Notes: generated from the sequence alone by a model not told the origin. Counted from the stretch's first letter, positions 23,071-34,783 are shown. The stretch: 64,000 nucleotides of DNA from Narthecium ossifragum (GCA_963920575.1 OY986971.1:1364001-1428000); one strand, 5' to 3'. Program-made: numbers and translations.

Positions 23071-23484
23071 TCATGAAGCCAAGGCCGGGGACGTATCCAT
23101 TCTCCCACGCAATAGGCTACCCTCCTCCAATTTCCTCAATTGGACCCTCTTGTAGACGAGAAAACTACCCAACCCGATCTGTAACACCAGCGCCACCCCC
23201 AAAAACAGAAGCCCTATCTTCTGCCCAAAATTGAGGTTCCTCTCCTTCACGGCAGGGGGCGGCAAGGCGGGTGGGCGATGATGGCTGCTTCGCGGCTTCT
23301 CTGGCGGCGAAGGGAGGTGAAGCCCTGCGGTGTTTGCCGCAGGATGCTTCGGCGACGGAAGCGATGGGAATACAACGGGCGATTTAGATGGAGATCGCGA
23401 TGGAGACGGGGACGGGGATGGGGATGGAGACGAATGGGAGGGGAGAAATAGGGCTAGGGCTAGGGTTAGGATCAGGGGATACAT
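23071..23484 (-). CDS. Small proline-rich type I membrane protein, function unknown
   Basis: A single open frame of 137 residues. It begins with a hydrophobic signal-like segment (MYPLILTLALALFLP, residues 1-15), followed by a Ser/Pro repeat region (SPSPSPSPS type, about 18-40) and a Pro-rich stretch to about 75. A second hydrophobic segment IGLLFLGVALVLQIGLGSF (about 90-108) is followed by a basic tail (VYKRVQLRKLEEGSLLRG). This predicts a wall- or apoplast-facing Pro-rich head, one membrane span and a short cytoplasmic tail. I recall similar small plant membrane proteins but cannot name the family. Intact frame, clear domain order and a GC-rich coding stretch in AT-rich DNA support a real gene. 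A longer spliced form is possible. Confidence 0.7.
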   Translation of the reverse strand: MYPLILTLALALFLPSHSSPSPSPSPSPSRSPSKSPVVFPSLPSPKHPAANTAGLHLPSPPEKPRSSHHRPPALPPPAVKERNLNFGQKIGLLFLGVALVLQIGLGSFLVYKRVQLRKLEEGSLLRGRMDTSPALAS

Positions 23485-24117
23485 TGGGCTGGATTAATAT
23501 CAGGGTCGGAGAGTGGGGTCGTCGGAGGAGGGCAGTGCCACCGGAGTTGCGGCGGAGAGAGGCATCGGGGATCGGGACGGAATTCGTATATAACCCTTCC
23601 TCTCTCTACAACGCGGTTAGTTTCTCTCTCTAGAATCGGGCCCGTGTATTCTTTGGTTCAGAGGGAGGGAAGGAAGGAGGGTCCCAACGGTCGGGAGGAG
23701 AGGTGATCTGCAGTACGGCGGTCCGCATACAGAGATGGTGCGCACAGCTGTATCCACCCTTATTTACTCCTCGAGATCAGCAACGAATTGTTGAAACAAA
23801 ATCTTCTAATTAAATATGCATCCACTCTTGCAACACTACACCTGAAACTAGTTTAAAATGCATGTAAAAAATATATAGAACTTTATAAATTTCTTTAGAA
23901 AACAGGAATAATAAATAGATAACACCCCGCAAACGCTCCTCAGGATTTTGTATGTCCATTGATTATTGTCTATATCCTAGTTTTATTAGAATTAGTAGAC
24001 ATCATCCTAGGCATATTTCCTTTCCTTTTGTTTTTTTTTGAAAAAAGCAATCCTACTAAAACTAAGACATATACAATCTATTATATAAGATCAGGTTTTA
24101 TGAGTCATAATCTGACT
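23485..24117. other. Promoter side of the proline-rich gene
   Basis: Divergent upstream DNA of the minus-strand gene. At 23733-23765 the text GGTGCGCACAGCTGTATCCACCCTT resembles in part the repeat terminus near 63755-63785 (GGTGCGGATAGCTGCACCCTT). Nothing coding is seen. Confidence 0.5.
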
Positions 24118-24329
24118 CATGTTGTGAGGACCTGCCCCTCTTTTTCCTTGTGGCTTGTTGTTTACCCCAAGGACAATTTGGGAAATTGCGCCTTGGCGGT
24201 CGTTTTCACACTGGGTGTGCACACACAGACCTTGTTTGGTGCTTGTGGTTGTTTAGAAAGGTTAGGTGGACCATAGTTCGGAAGTCTTGGGCTTGGGCCT
24301 GAATCTCAGCCCAAGGTTTCCGTTATGGG

Positions 24330-25245
24330 CAGGGGAGATCGATCTACATGGCAGTGGAGATCGATCTCTATGTGCATGGTGGTTGCCGTTCTGGGCAAGG
24401 GAGATCGATCTGCATTGGCATGGAAATCGATCTTTGCCTGGAAGTCGTTGGCGGTGGCTTTCGAAGGACGGCCACGGCGATGGCCGTCGCTTCCCCTGTC
24501 AGGGGAGGGGAGACTTTTGTTCCCCTCCTTCGCCTTTCCCCCGGCTTCGCCGGCTTTCCCCGGCCTCGCCGGCTTTCCTCGGCCTTACCCAGCCCCTTCC
24601 CCTCCTCCTTCCTTTCCCCCGGCTTCTCCTTTCTTCTTCCTCGCGAGAGCCCTGTTTTCCTCCCCTGTTCCGGCCGCCCCTTTCCCTCCTCCGTTCTCCC
24701 TCCTCCGGCCACCGTTTCTGGAGCTTGAAGGCTCGTTGGAACCGTGACGGCGTGAGGAAGATCCTAGGCTAGGCTTCGTGGATCGAAGCAGCTCTGTGGA
24801 GGTAGGGTTCTCTCTCAAAACTCCGGCTTGTGTAAAGGTTTTGAAATCCGGTTTTGATTTCAATAGATCTCCTTGTGGAGTTGGTGTTTTCCGGTTTTGA
24901 AGTCTTGAGTAGCTTCGTGGTACCTAGATCTACCGGCCCACCTAGTTTGGTGAGGTTTGTTTGTGGTTTCCGGCGGTATTCTTCGCCGTCCGGCCGCCGG
25001 AGAACCCAGTCAAGATCGATCTCATGGGATGAGATCGATCATGTTTGGGGTGGCACGCCCCGCCCGAGCGAGAGCGATCTCCTTGGGAGGGAGATCGACC
25101 TCGTGGTGGGCGGCGTCGGTACGTCAAGGGTCACATATAAGATCGATCTTCATATGGGTGGAGATCGATCTCGTTGGGGGTGACCAGGATGGGTGCTTCT
25201 AGCCTCGAGGAAGATCGATCTCGCTACTATAGGAGATCGATCTCC
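24330..25245. repeat. Array of AGATCGATCT palindromes within the solo LTR
   Basis: The self-complementary word AGATCGATCT or a close variant (GAGATCGATCTC, AAATCGATCTT, GAGAGCGATCTCC, GAGATCGACCTCG) recurs about a dozen times at uneven spacing of roughly 20-60 bp, with a break near 24450-25010. Each is embedded in different flanking text, so this is a dispersed motif rather than a simple tandem repeat. Confidence 0.85.
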
Positions 25246-25657
25246 TTCGGTGCAGAGAGGGTTTTCACTTGCTTTAAGTGCTGTTTTGCCCGCGGGGCTT
25301 CGCCTGCAAGTGGTTTTGACGGTTTTGCCCTCGGGGCTTAACATGTTGCCTATCATGCTTATTGTTTACTGCTTTGTGGTTAACCGAGGGAGTAATGAAC
25401 CCTCGGGAATGCTTAGTATAGTGGGCCATGGGTTATGCCCTTTACCGCTTTGTGGTGAACCGAAGGAGTCATGACCATCGGGAGTGATAGTATAAATGGG
25501 CCGAAGGTGTGCCCTTGTTATGCTGCTTGTTACTGCTTTCCCTATTCATATCCTGCCCTGTTCCTGTGCATTAGACATGCTAGGTTAGACTGGGTGGGGT
25601 TGACCCGTGGACTTCGGTGATTAGAGGCTAAGTGGTGGATGCCATTACCCGGTAAGG

Positions 25658-26110
25658 GTGTCCTACAAGTATCGTCTGGCCCACCCTGTGTCAAGGACCA
25701 TCGGAGGTAGCCCAGTCCTCGAGCAGTGGCTATCGGAGGGACGTGTGTTGGACAGGAACCCTTGGGGAGGGAGACATCGATGGGATCGGTGGACTCCCTG
25801 GCTAGACTTAGTCTCTGGTCGGGAGTTAGGGGTCCTGTTGGCTCTGTGGCTTGGAGTACTGAGAGATGGTAGTCTTAACCTCGGTCGTTCCGCTAAGTGT
25901 GAAGATCCCGCTTGGAGAAGGGTGTCCTACTAGTAGCGTCATGTCCACCCTGTGTCAGGGATTGTCGGAGTTGCCCACCCCTGAGCAGTGGTTGTCGAAG
26001 GGGCGTACTTGGGACAGGAGCCCTTCGGGTTATTGACGGGATTTATGGGATCCTTGGCAAGCCTCAGTACTTGGCTGCAGGGTTGGTTCGTTTGGGTTTG
26101 CCTTCTTAGC
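25658..26110. repeat. Tandem duplication inside the solo LTR
   Basis: The block starting GTGTCCTAC at 25658 recurs at 25922, a 264-bp period. Shared text includes CCACCCTGTGTCA, GAGCAGTGG, ACAGGA and a GGGATC word. The copies are clearly diverged. A shorter repeated block (TTTACTGCTTTGTGGTTAACCG and TTTACCGCTTTGTGGTGAACCG) lies just upstream at about 25365 and 25440. Confidence 0.75.
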
Positions 26111-26867
26111 GAGAGTGGTAGAGTAGGACCCTGCTGAGCTGTTGCTCATTCCTACATGGACTGTGTTGTTTGCAGGTGCGGGTCCCAGCTCCTCTCCGGT
26201 GCTCCCCCGTCGGCTGTCTCGTGGTGGCGCGCCAGCTCCTGACCATGTCTGAGGGTCAGGATGGTTTCGTTTGTGCTTTTGTGGAGACCCCGGTGGGTGC
26301 TGTAGCTTTTTGGGGACTGTTGATCCCTTGTAGACTTTGTTGTACTAGAACTCTGTTTAACTCCTTAATATCTGTTTTGTAATAGATGTTGTAGTAGTTC
26401 GCTTCCGCCTTGTGCTTGCAGTCAGCTGTTTCCGCCAGCTGTGCGTTAGTCTCAGCTGTTTCCGCCAGTTGAGGCTAGTAGATGTAGGATTCCCCCCTCG
26501 TGTCCCGGCCCGGTCTGGGTTCTGCGGGTCGGGGCGCGACACATGTATTTTCTCATGCGTAGCAGCTGAGTCATAGACACGTGGCAGCTGAGTCATAGAG
26601 AGGGACAGTGGATGTAGGGTGGTTAAGGGTAGTAGGGATGGATGGTTACTGGAGCCCACCTAGTATCAAGATAAAGCCACGTGCAGGGTGGCAATTATCG
26701 GATTGCTAGGAGAGATGATGATTATTATGAGGTTGTGGTTACCGTGTGTGTGTGTGGGTGGGTGGGGTGGGGGGCACCTAACCTAATAAAATACACGAAG
26801 ATCAATTATACATAGATCAATTCTCTGATAAGAAGAGCCACACAACAAGGTCCTCAACCAGGTTCTT

Positions 26868-27600
26868 AGAGCATCCATATCAGCTCTTCTTAATAAATTC
26901 TCTAAAATATAGTAAAAATAGTCATTTATCTAGTTTACAAATTTTCTATCCAACAATACTCTGCATCAGATACTCAAAATCATTCTCTATCACACTTAAA
27001 TATTAATATCTTCATTCTTTTTTTATATTTTCTATTTCTTATCCATTGGTCATATTATATTCATGAATATATTTGAGAATAGTCATATATTCAAATAACT
27101 ATATAATAGTAGTCTATTAAATAAAAAATATTAAAAATTTGGAAATCTTAATGTATTATTATTTCTTATTCATTAGAGAAGAGATAAAAGGATAAATGTG
27201 TTTTGAGAATCTTTTTTGAAAAGTAAAAAAGTCACATTTTATTATTAAATAACTATAGAATAGTAATTTGTTATTATTTGAAATTATAAGAATATGAAAA
27301 TCATAATATCTTATTATTTCTTATTCATTAGATAATATGGGAGAATGAATTAAAAAAGATATACAAATGGCTATGGAGAATGAATTAAAGAAAATCATAA
27401 AGACCATATTTTATTATAAAGTAATGGATAGAAAAGCTACAGTGATACTCTCTACATGTGGAGTATCACCGCATCTCTTGTAACCAAAAACTCTATTTTA
27501 AAAGAGTTGATGTGAGAGGGATTTTGGTCTAAAAAACACTATAGCTCCGGTAAAAAAGAGCTTCCGGCTCTTTTACAGGAGCAGCTGCTGCGGATGCTCT
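26868..27600. mobile_element. AT-rich TIR element (MITE-like)
   Basis: Begins AGAGCATCCATATCAGCTC and ends in the reverse form AGCTGCTGCGGATGCTCT; this GAGCATCC terminus is common in small plant TIR elements. The interior is about 80% A+T with no coding potential and contains two diverged direct repeats with TTATTATTTCTTATTCATTAG (near 27158 and 27310). No clear target duplication was found, so the class is open. Confidence 0.55.
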
Positions 27601-29424
27601 CATAGCAGTTGTAACCCAATGGATCCATATTTTGCAAACCGGGAAACCTCTCCATTTTGCTCTACGCTTTGTGACATGCCGAAATCTAGGAAACTGTTTG
27701 CAATTAAGATCAGGTGCATAATGTACATGACACACTTGTCCTTCAAAAACTTGTGTATTACTCATTCCCAAATAGAATCATCATAATTTGAATATTTTTG
27801 ATAGGGACTTTAAGTTCGCATCATATGCATACATCTAGCATCAATCTCAATCGTGCTATCTAACCAAATCATGGTTAGAATGCAACCCTACCATGACAAA
27901 AGACTCAATATATAGAACTCCGTTAGGGAAATCTTTCTCACTTTTTAGAGACATAAAAGTAAACTTTATACGGAATATGTAATTATCAAGATTCAAGGCC
28001 GAAATGTGTGATACTGATGTTTTTGACGGATAAATATGCCTGTTTCATTTCCTTCACAAAATTCTGACAAGTACTAAAAAGACATGAAGAGAGATTCTAG
28101 CTTCATCACCAAATCTAATGATGTTTATGATGATTAGCAAATCAAATCTAAAGTCGATTCTAAAACTGAAAGATAACTTTCTTTATTGTCACCATCTATT
28201 CCACCTTTTTTTTAGTGGTTTATTCAGATCGATAAATCAGTTCTGTGATAATAACAAGTGTTGGGCAAGAATTATGTATAGCACCACATATTATTGGTAT
28301 GACTATCCAAACTTAATGATCATATGGCTGCTCGTGATGCTCTGACGCTTTGTTCCGTCTTTGCTGACATCGAAGAGGCTGAGGGCCTTATCCCTAACCC
28401 TCTTAAGTTGACCTGTCACTAACCCTCAATTGGGTCTTTTAGTCCTCGAGTTTAACTAGTCAAATAAAAAAAATATGACTGAAGCCATTGATTAAACTCA
28501 TCCTTATTGGACGTATCTCTAGAAGATCCAGGCGATACGATGAACTTGATGGGACCTCTGAACACAAACCTACAACTTAAGGACATAATTTTCGTATGTA
28601 TGATGTTCTAACTTTCAATATGATTGATTTCAGCAGGTGATAGTGATACACTACTTGTCAATTTTGAACGTATAGACTTTTACATCTTGTTCTCCAAAGT
28701 CTCTAAAATTAGAAAGCCATTTGAGATAAGCTAAATTTTTCTTTGAATCCCATCATTGACATTTTGTTTTGTCTTTATTTATCCTATCTCTTAGCATTCT
28801 TCTCAGTTGTTCTAAAGTCCAAAAGTCTTTGTATTATTCTTTGAATCCCGTATTATTAGTCTGATGTCCAGGTGAGAGGATTAAAGTATGTCCTTCTCCA
28901 CCAGCCTCTCAACCAACCATAGTTGATGTTCATATATATATATATTTTAATTCCAAGGATAATACTATATTCTAATTTATTGGCGTTTGGTCAAGCTTAC
29001 TAACAAAATAGTGAACATAATAGAAACATGGCTGAAGAGAACATGGTTCAGGATACAGGCCTATGTAGACATAATATATATATAGTAATACTTCACATCC
29101 AAGAGCATGCTTCTTTGTCTCGGTTCAGTGATTTATTCTTGTCGAAGCCTTTTTATAAGCTTAGAGTGGTTAGCATTATTCCACATGAATCATCTCATGT
29201 GTAGATTTTGGTTTTAATGCTCGTAGATTCTTCCGAGTATGTAATTTAATTGCCACGTTTTTTCAACTAGCGGAGCTACTAATTGTTGTAAAGGAAGATA
29301 ACATAATTAATTTGAAGCCTTACCTCTATTGATTGAGGTTTGTTGGAAATTAAGGGGAAAAAAACTTTAAGTTTGCATCTCATCTTCGCATTAGCCAAGA
29401 AAAACCCAAATAAAGGATTAAACA
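27601..29424. other. AT-rich intergenic DNA, nothing recognised
   Basis: No coding gene, RNA gene or transposon end could be supported. Open frames here are short and of random composition. Confidence 0.6.
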
Positions 29425-29427
29425 TTA

Positions 29428-29634
29428 GAGCCGATTTGGTATGGGGTTAGAAAAAAATGGAGTTAAAGGGGAATAGGGTTAAAAAAAAATAGGGTTAAGA
29501 AAAGGGGATAGAAAAAAATAAAGTGATGATGACAGGTGAAATGAAGATAAAATAGTAATAATGATATTTAGTGTTTGATGATAAAAATAGAATTAAATGG
29601 GGATAATCTCCTTAACCCCATATCAAACAAGGAC
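29428..29634. mobile_element. Tourist-type MITE (PIF/Harbinger)
   Basis: A 207-bp element. Left end GAGCCGATTTGGTATGGGG, right end in reverse GTCCTTGTTTGATATGGGG, flanked by TTA on both sides (29425-29427 and 29635-29637), the usual target of PIF/Harbinger elements. Confidence 0.75.
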
Positions 29635-30204
29635 TTATACGATTCCTCGTCAGTGCGTTGCATAAAGAGAAAATCTGAAAAAAAAAATTGGTGAGATCTC
29701 CGAGCAGTTCAGATTCCGTATTCTTTATTTTTTTCTAAAAGCAAGTCGGAAGTTTGATTATATATAGTTTGTTAATACATGTATTGGTCAATCGTTTGAT
29801 ACTAGGTGACCCTGCGAATTGGATAGAATAATAACTCAAACAAAAGCTTTAGACGACCGCCAAAATTAATAGCTTAATTTGGGTGATTTCACTAATTAGA
29901 CTTTTTATATTCGCACTAGATTCAACGTTCAAGACTCTTAATAGAACTAACTATGATACTAATTGTTTTCCTTGCTCTATGTTTTGTCACATCAAAGCTA
30001 GCTAGTATAGTAGCTTTTGAAACAATGCTACTATTATTCTTAAAATCTATATTAACCTAATTTAATGGAAGTGGGCTTTATTAATTATCCAATAGTTGAG
30101 CTATAATTCATCAAAAATAGGAACTTAAAAACCAGCTCATTGGCTAATGCCCACAAAAGTTCACATAAGAAGCATCGGAGCTATCGGTGGGCTTGGAACA
30201 ATTA

Positions 30205-30416
30205 GGCCTCGTTTGGTATGAGATTAGTTTATTTCAGAATAAAAGATTTTGAGATTAGAAAAAGTGAAAATAAAATAATAATAATTATTTAGAATAAGAA
30301 AAAAATAGATTATTATTGATAAATATAATGAAAATAAATGGGTAATGATTAACTGGAATAGAAAAAAGTTATTTAAAGATAACTACGTGAATAAGGGTCC
30401 CACGCCAAACAAACCC
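30205..30416. mobile_element. Probable Tourist-like MITE
   Basis: Left end GGCCTCGTTTGGTATGAGATT preceded by TTA; right end in reverse GGGTTTGTTTGGCGTGGGA. Terminal similarity is partial and no matching TTA follows the right end, so the boundary is approximate. Confidence 0.5.
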
Positions 30417-30910
30417 TCTGGGTGATGTATGAAAAGGCAATGCCTTCTCCTTAATTCTATCTTATCTACAATGGCCCAATCCAGTGATTAGTTAGGATGA
30501 TCTACCCAACCTTTTCACATCCTAAAAGGACTATCCTAATTAACCTCATTTGCTCATAAGTCATAATCCATATCATCAATAACTGACGTCAAGCAATTAA
30601 TTACAGCCAGAAATTGCACAATATCTCTTCAATTTATGGCGTAAAACCAACCACTTTCCCAGAATAAAGTCCATATATGATATATTTACCAATAAAGTTG
30701 ACTATTTTTCCTAGAATAAAGTATTCATAATGTTCTTTTATCTTTTATCCCCGCTTTTAATAAATAGTGGCAGACAGTAGGGTCACACGACCTAAAAACT
30801 ACGACAATATCTAAATACCAAAATGTATTTTTTAGTAGCTTTATGTACTTATTTGAAAATTTTTATTTGAAAGAGTGACGTCCTTTTGACGTACTCCCAT
30901 GGGGTTCTCC

Positions 30911-30918
30911 TATATAAA
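30911..30918 (+). promoter_or_regulatory. TATA box of the cytokinin dehydrogenase gene
   Basis: TATATAAA lies 69 bp before the ATG at 30980 in an otherwise GC-neutral stretch, which suits a start of transcription near 30940-30950 and a short leader. Confidence 0.7.
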
Positions 30919-30979
30919 GCCCTCGCCCACACGATGCACTTAAGAGCGAAGCGATAAAAAGCGGTAAGTTAGACTCGGG

Positions 30980-33386
30980 ATGATGTTAGCTTACCTGGAC
31001 CCGCAGCTCCGGTTGGCTCCCGCCGCCGCGGGCGATCTACTCGGCGATGAGATCGCCGATCCGGACCGGTCCGGGGGCGAGATCGTGGGGGGCGATCGGG
31101 CGAGGAAGGCGGCGGAGGAGGCGAGTAGGGATTTCGGGGGGATCGTGACGGTGCGGCCGGCGGCTGTGATCCGGCCGGCGACTGCCGAGGTCGTGGCGGC
31201 GGCGGTGAGGATGGCGGCGCGGTCAGCGGCGGGGCTGACGGTCGCGGCGAGGGGGAACGGGCACTCGGTGGCGGGCCAGTCGATGGCGGAGGGGGGGCTG
31301 GTGCTGGAGATGCGCGCCCTGGAGCCGCGCCTGTTTGAGCTGGCCATGATCGGCGGCGCGCCGCACGCCGACGTCCCCGGCGGGGCGTTGTGGGAGGAGG
31401 TGCTGGAGTGGGGGGTCCGGGAGCACGGGATGGCGCCGGCGTCGTGGACGGACTACCTGAGGTTAACCGTGGGCGGCACGCTATCCAACGGGGGGATCAG
31501 CGGCCAGGCGTTCAAGAAGGGCCCCCAGATCTCCAACGTCTCCGAGATGGAGATCGTCACCGGCGACGGCGAGCTTCACGTCTGCACCCCCGCCGACGAC
31601 CTCTTCCACGCCGTCCTCGGCGGCCTCGGCCAGTTCGGCGTCATCACCCGCGCTAAGATCCCACTCCTCCCCGCCCCCGACATGGTCGGTAACCTCACCA
31701 TCCCGGTCCCCAGATGTAAAACTCCTTTTTTCGAATACTTTCGAAATTTCGGCGGGATTTTAAGTGAGGATTTATTGTTTCCGGTGGACAGGTGAGGTGG
31801 ATAAGGGTGGTGTACGGGGAGTTCGAGGAGTACGCGCGTGACGCCGAGTCGGTGGTGAGTCGGGGCGAGTTCGACTACGTGGAGGGTTTCGCATTCGTCA
31901 ACAGGGAAGGCGTGGCGGACGGCTGGGGCGGGGTCCCGATCGGAGAATCGTCCGAGTTCGACCCGGCCCTCATCCCGCCCCGCTCCGGGCCGCTACTGTA
32001 CTGCCTCGAACTCGTTCTCCACCACAGCCGCCGTGATGACGGCGTCGACGAGGTAAATAAGTCGACACCCCGAGGCCTCTTTCGTAAGTCTCTCCTAGAT
32101 AGCGATTTCGGCTGCGTACTGTTGACGACGTCTGCGTCGTGTATCTCTCGCTGGATTGTCTGACACCTATTCCCCAAACCACCCTCGTGCGTTCTCTAAA
32201 CTACAACCCCTACCACTGTGGTAGTCTTGTAATTAAGGAGAATTAATGGGATATAGCCGTCCGGGAAAGGGATATCTGGGAGCCGATCATGGGGGCGATC
32301 TCGGTGAGGTGGGGCGTACGCCGCTAAATTCCAAACCACCGAAGTCTACCCAAAATGCCCCGCTCACCCTCGTGAAGGATCCCCGAGTTTTGTCGTATCT
32401 ATAATTTCACATTCCCGTAATGTCCCTATATTTAGGCTTTTTTTGGGGGTTATTTTGGGCAGAGGGTGGAGGAGTTGCTGCGGCGGCTGAAATACGTGCG
32501 GGGGCTGGAGTTCACGGCGGACGTCACCTACGTGAACTTCCTTTCGCGGGTGAGGCGGTCAGAGGAGGCGGCTCTGGCGAGCGGGAGCTGGGACGCGCCT
32601 CACCCGTGGCTGAACATCCTGATCTCGGCGTCGGACGTGGCCGCCTTCGACCGCGCCGTGATGAAGGGCATCCTCCGGGACGGCATCGGCGGGCCCATGC
32701 TCGTGTACCCCCTTCTCAAGAGCAAGTAAGCGCGAGAGCACCATCATCTTTTCTTTAGCGTAAATGGTATGGATTCAGGTACGGGCGTGGCTTGGGAGGA
32801 CACGGTTGCCATTTTCGGAAAAGACAGGGGCGTGCGTGCGGCCGTAATATTCCCACGTGGGCCCCCTCCCCGCATGGCAGCCGTGTCGATCTCCTAATTA
32901 TTGGTGCTGTCGGCCGCTGATTCCATCCTGGCCGTCCGTTCCACACAACCGGTCGGGCTTTCGTAGACCCGGATCCGGATATCCGGATCCTCGGATCCGA
33001 TCCGACAGCCGGTGCTAATCGGGTGCTGTTGTTTGTTTGGGTGTGGATGTAGGTGGGACCCGCGGGCTTCGGTGGCGCTGCCGGAGAGGAAGGAGGAGAT
33101 GATGTTCCTGGTGGCGTTGCTGCGGTTCACGGCGCCGTACCCGGCGGGGCCGGCTGCGGAGGAGATGGTGGCGCAGAACAGGGAGATCATCGACTGCTGC
33201 AGAGCCAACGGGTACGACTTCAAGCTCTACCTCCCGCACTACGAGTCCGAGGACGACTGGGCCTCCCACTTCGGCGCCGCCGGGTGGGCCCGCTTCGCCG
33301 ACCGGAAGGCCCGGTATGACCCCCTCGCCATCCTTTCCCCCGGCCAGTGTATCTTTCGCCGCCGATCACCCGGCTCGAAACATTGA
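30980..33386 (+). CDS. Cytokinin dehydrogenase, cytosolic CKX7-like
   Basis: Four exons, 30980-31684, 31792-32052, 32463-32725 and 33053-33386, join to 520 residues. The enzyme oxidatively removes the side chain of cytokinins using FAD. The covalent FAD site RGNGHS is at residues 91-96 (His95). WTDYL at 156-160 holds the catalytic Asp158. The [13 protein letters not shown] and [12 protein letters not shown] segments are FAD-domain signatures. RWIRVVY starts the substrate half, and the C-terminus has LPHY and [11 protein letters not shown]. The protein starts [10 protein letters not shown] with no signal peptide, like Arabidopsis CKX7 and its rice counterpart, so a cytosolic location is inferred. 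The first two ATGs are adjacent. The first donor (ATG|GTCGGT) is unusual but needed for the frame, because the better-looking GTAACC two codons later breaks it. Exons are very GC-rich. Confidence 0.93.
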
Positions 33387-33690
33387 CAAAAAAAATCCAA
33401 TTTTTTTTTTGAAAATTGCTTTAAAAACCAACAAAGTGGGGGGAAGAAGGGAAATTTTTGATTGGTTGGGTGGTTGGGATGATATCATTGGTGACGCTGA
33501 TCTTTTGTACTTCCAATCAGGAATCCTTGGCGGAAATTATTTATGAATTGGCTTTGATGGAGCCGGTTGTAATTTGTTTTTGGCGTTTGGCGGCTGGTTT
33601 TTTTTTTCTCATAATTGGAAAAAAGTTCTCATATTTCTATGTATCCATCCGAATCGTACCGGTTTTAGAACAACACCGGTGCTCCCTAAG
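33387..33690. other. Spacer between CKX gene and gypsy remnant
   Basis: Probably the CKX 3' UTR; nothing else recognised. Confidence 0.5.
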
Positions 33691-33890
33691 GTGCCTTTGA
33701 TGATCGAATCAGCTCACCATCGAGCAGCTCATCAAGCTGCCTTTCCTCAAGCTCACCTGGCAGCATGCGGTATGCTGCTTGCGCAGGGTTCTTGTGCCTT
33801 GCACCAAGTCGATCCGATGATTCTCTATTCGACATGGTGGAAGAGTCTTTGGCAGCTCTGGAGACGTAACATCTTTGAACACCTCCAGTA
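33691..33890 (-). pseudogene. Reverse transcriptase start of gypsy element
   Basis: The minus-strand frame reads NPAQAAYRMLPGELEERQLD, then ELLDGELIRSSKAP. This is the conserved start of a Ty3/gypsy reverse transcriptase (PYRM..PxEL...QLxELLxxGxIRPSxSP). The catalytic part is not in the window; the sequence ends at the join with CKX-side DNA. Confidence 0.8.
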
Positions 33891-33924
33891 GTGCAGCAAT
33901 AGGTTGGGGAATTTGTGCTGCTAC

Positions 33925-34281
33925 CAACGGCGGAGCCAGAAAATTTTTCTGCCCTGGGCTTACTAAAACTAAAGGGAAAAAAATTCATCAATTTATCTAT
34001 TTAATTTGATAACTGTGATTACACAAATGCATGTAAGAGGTCTAGAAAGTATACCAAAAAGAAATGAATACTATTTCTTTCTAGAATATGTGATACTCAA
34101 GACATTTAATTGAATATGATAGGGCTCTTATGGGCTAAGCTTAAACTTAACCTGGGCTGAGGTTCAATTCAAATTGGGTTGAGCCTAAATGTTACTTAGT
34201 ATATACCTAGTAATTATTAAAATTTTATTTAGGCTACCTGGGCTGGAGCCCACCTTAGCCTTTAAGGTGGCTTCGCCCTTG
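33925..34281. mobile_element. hAT-type MITE nested in the gypsy element
   Basis: A 357-bp element with ends CAACGGCGGAGCCA and, in reverse, CAAGGGCGAAGCCA (12 of 14 match), flanked by a perfect 8-bp duplication GCTGCTAC (33917-33924 and 34282-34289). Eight-base duplications are typical of hAT transposons. AT-rich interior, no coding frame. Confidence 0.85.
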
Positions 34282-34541
34282 GCTGCTACTTCAGGCGCGA
34301 TCTCCATTATTGTTGCGAAGAAGGTTGCTTGGTTGGGACGAAAACCTTATTTAATTTGAATTGTTGACATGATCTAAGTCTTGCCTTTCGCCATCTTGCG
34401 TGTGTGCACTGTAAGCACAAAACAATGCTGTTTGTCATCGAGCATCATCATGCCATTACAGAAAGGCATGAGCATTGCCTTCAGACGCTCTGAAGAAATT
34501 ATCACTCGGGATGACGTTGAAATCATCAAGGGGTACGCCAA

Positions 34542-34783
34542 GGGCTTGTTTGGCACACATCCCATACGGAATTCGGGATTCGAAATCCACAGTATCCGCA
34601 TGAGTGGATGCCGCTCACGACGTCCGCTCACGACGAGCGGACGCTGATTTCGGTATCCGCCCTTGGACGGATTCTGTTTTTTGGAATCCGCCGGTGCGCC
34701 TAACGCCGGGATCCGGAAATCCAGAATCTACGGATTCCAAGATCCGACGGATTCACCCCCATTCCATGCTGCCAAACAGGCCC
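34542..34783. mobile_element. PIF/Harbinger-like MITE nested in the gypsy element
   Basis: A 242-bp element beginning GGGCTTGTTTGGCA and ending TGCCAAACAGGCCC, with a 3-bp CAA on both sides. The interior is rich in GGATTC/GAATCC words that may pair with each other. It splits the protease region of the retroelement. Confidence 0.75.

Larger units (their letters stand above)
24123..26541. mobile_element. Solo LTR of an LTR retrotransposon, 2.4 kb
   Basis: Begins TGTGAGGACCTGCCC and ends GGGTCGGGGCGCGACA, so it has TG...CA termini and the GGGTCGGGGCG tail often seen in plant Ty3/gypsy LTRs. It is flanked by a perfect 5-bp duplication CATGT (24118-24122 and 26542-26546). No gag or pol lies inside, so this is one LTR left after recombination between two. 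The orientation is unproven; the TGTGAG...GCGCGACA reading is as on the + strand. Open frames in it are not genes. It is GC-rich and holds a GATCGATC motif array and internal duplications. Confidence 0.85.

Noticed and set aside
23445..23475. TAGGGCTAGGGTTAGG, telomere-like repeat
   Set aside because: It codes for the Leu/Ala signal segment of the minus-strand protein and is too short and imperfect to be a telomeric tract.
24266..24772. Several long open frames in the GC-rich solo LTR
   Set aside because: They share the same DNA in different frames, are Pro/Arg-rich and lie within LTR ends defined by a target duplication.
31688..31791. Alternative CKX donor G|GTAACC
   Set aside because: It would need a phase-1 acceptor; the only AG candidates lead to a stop after one or two codons.
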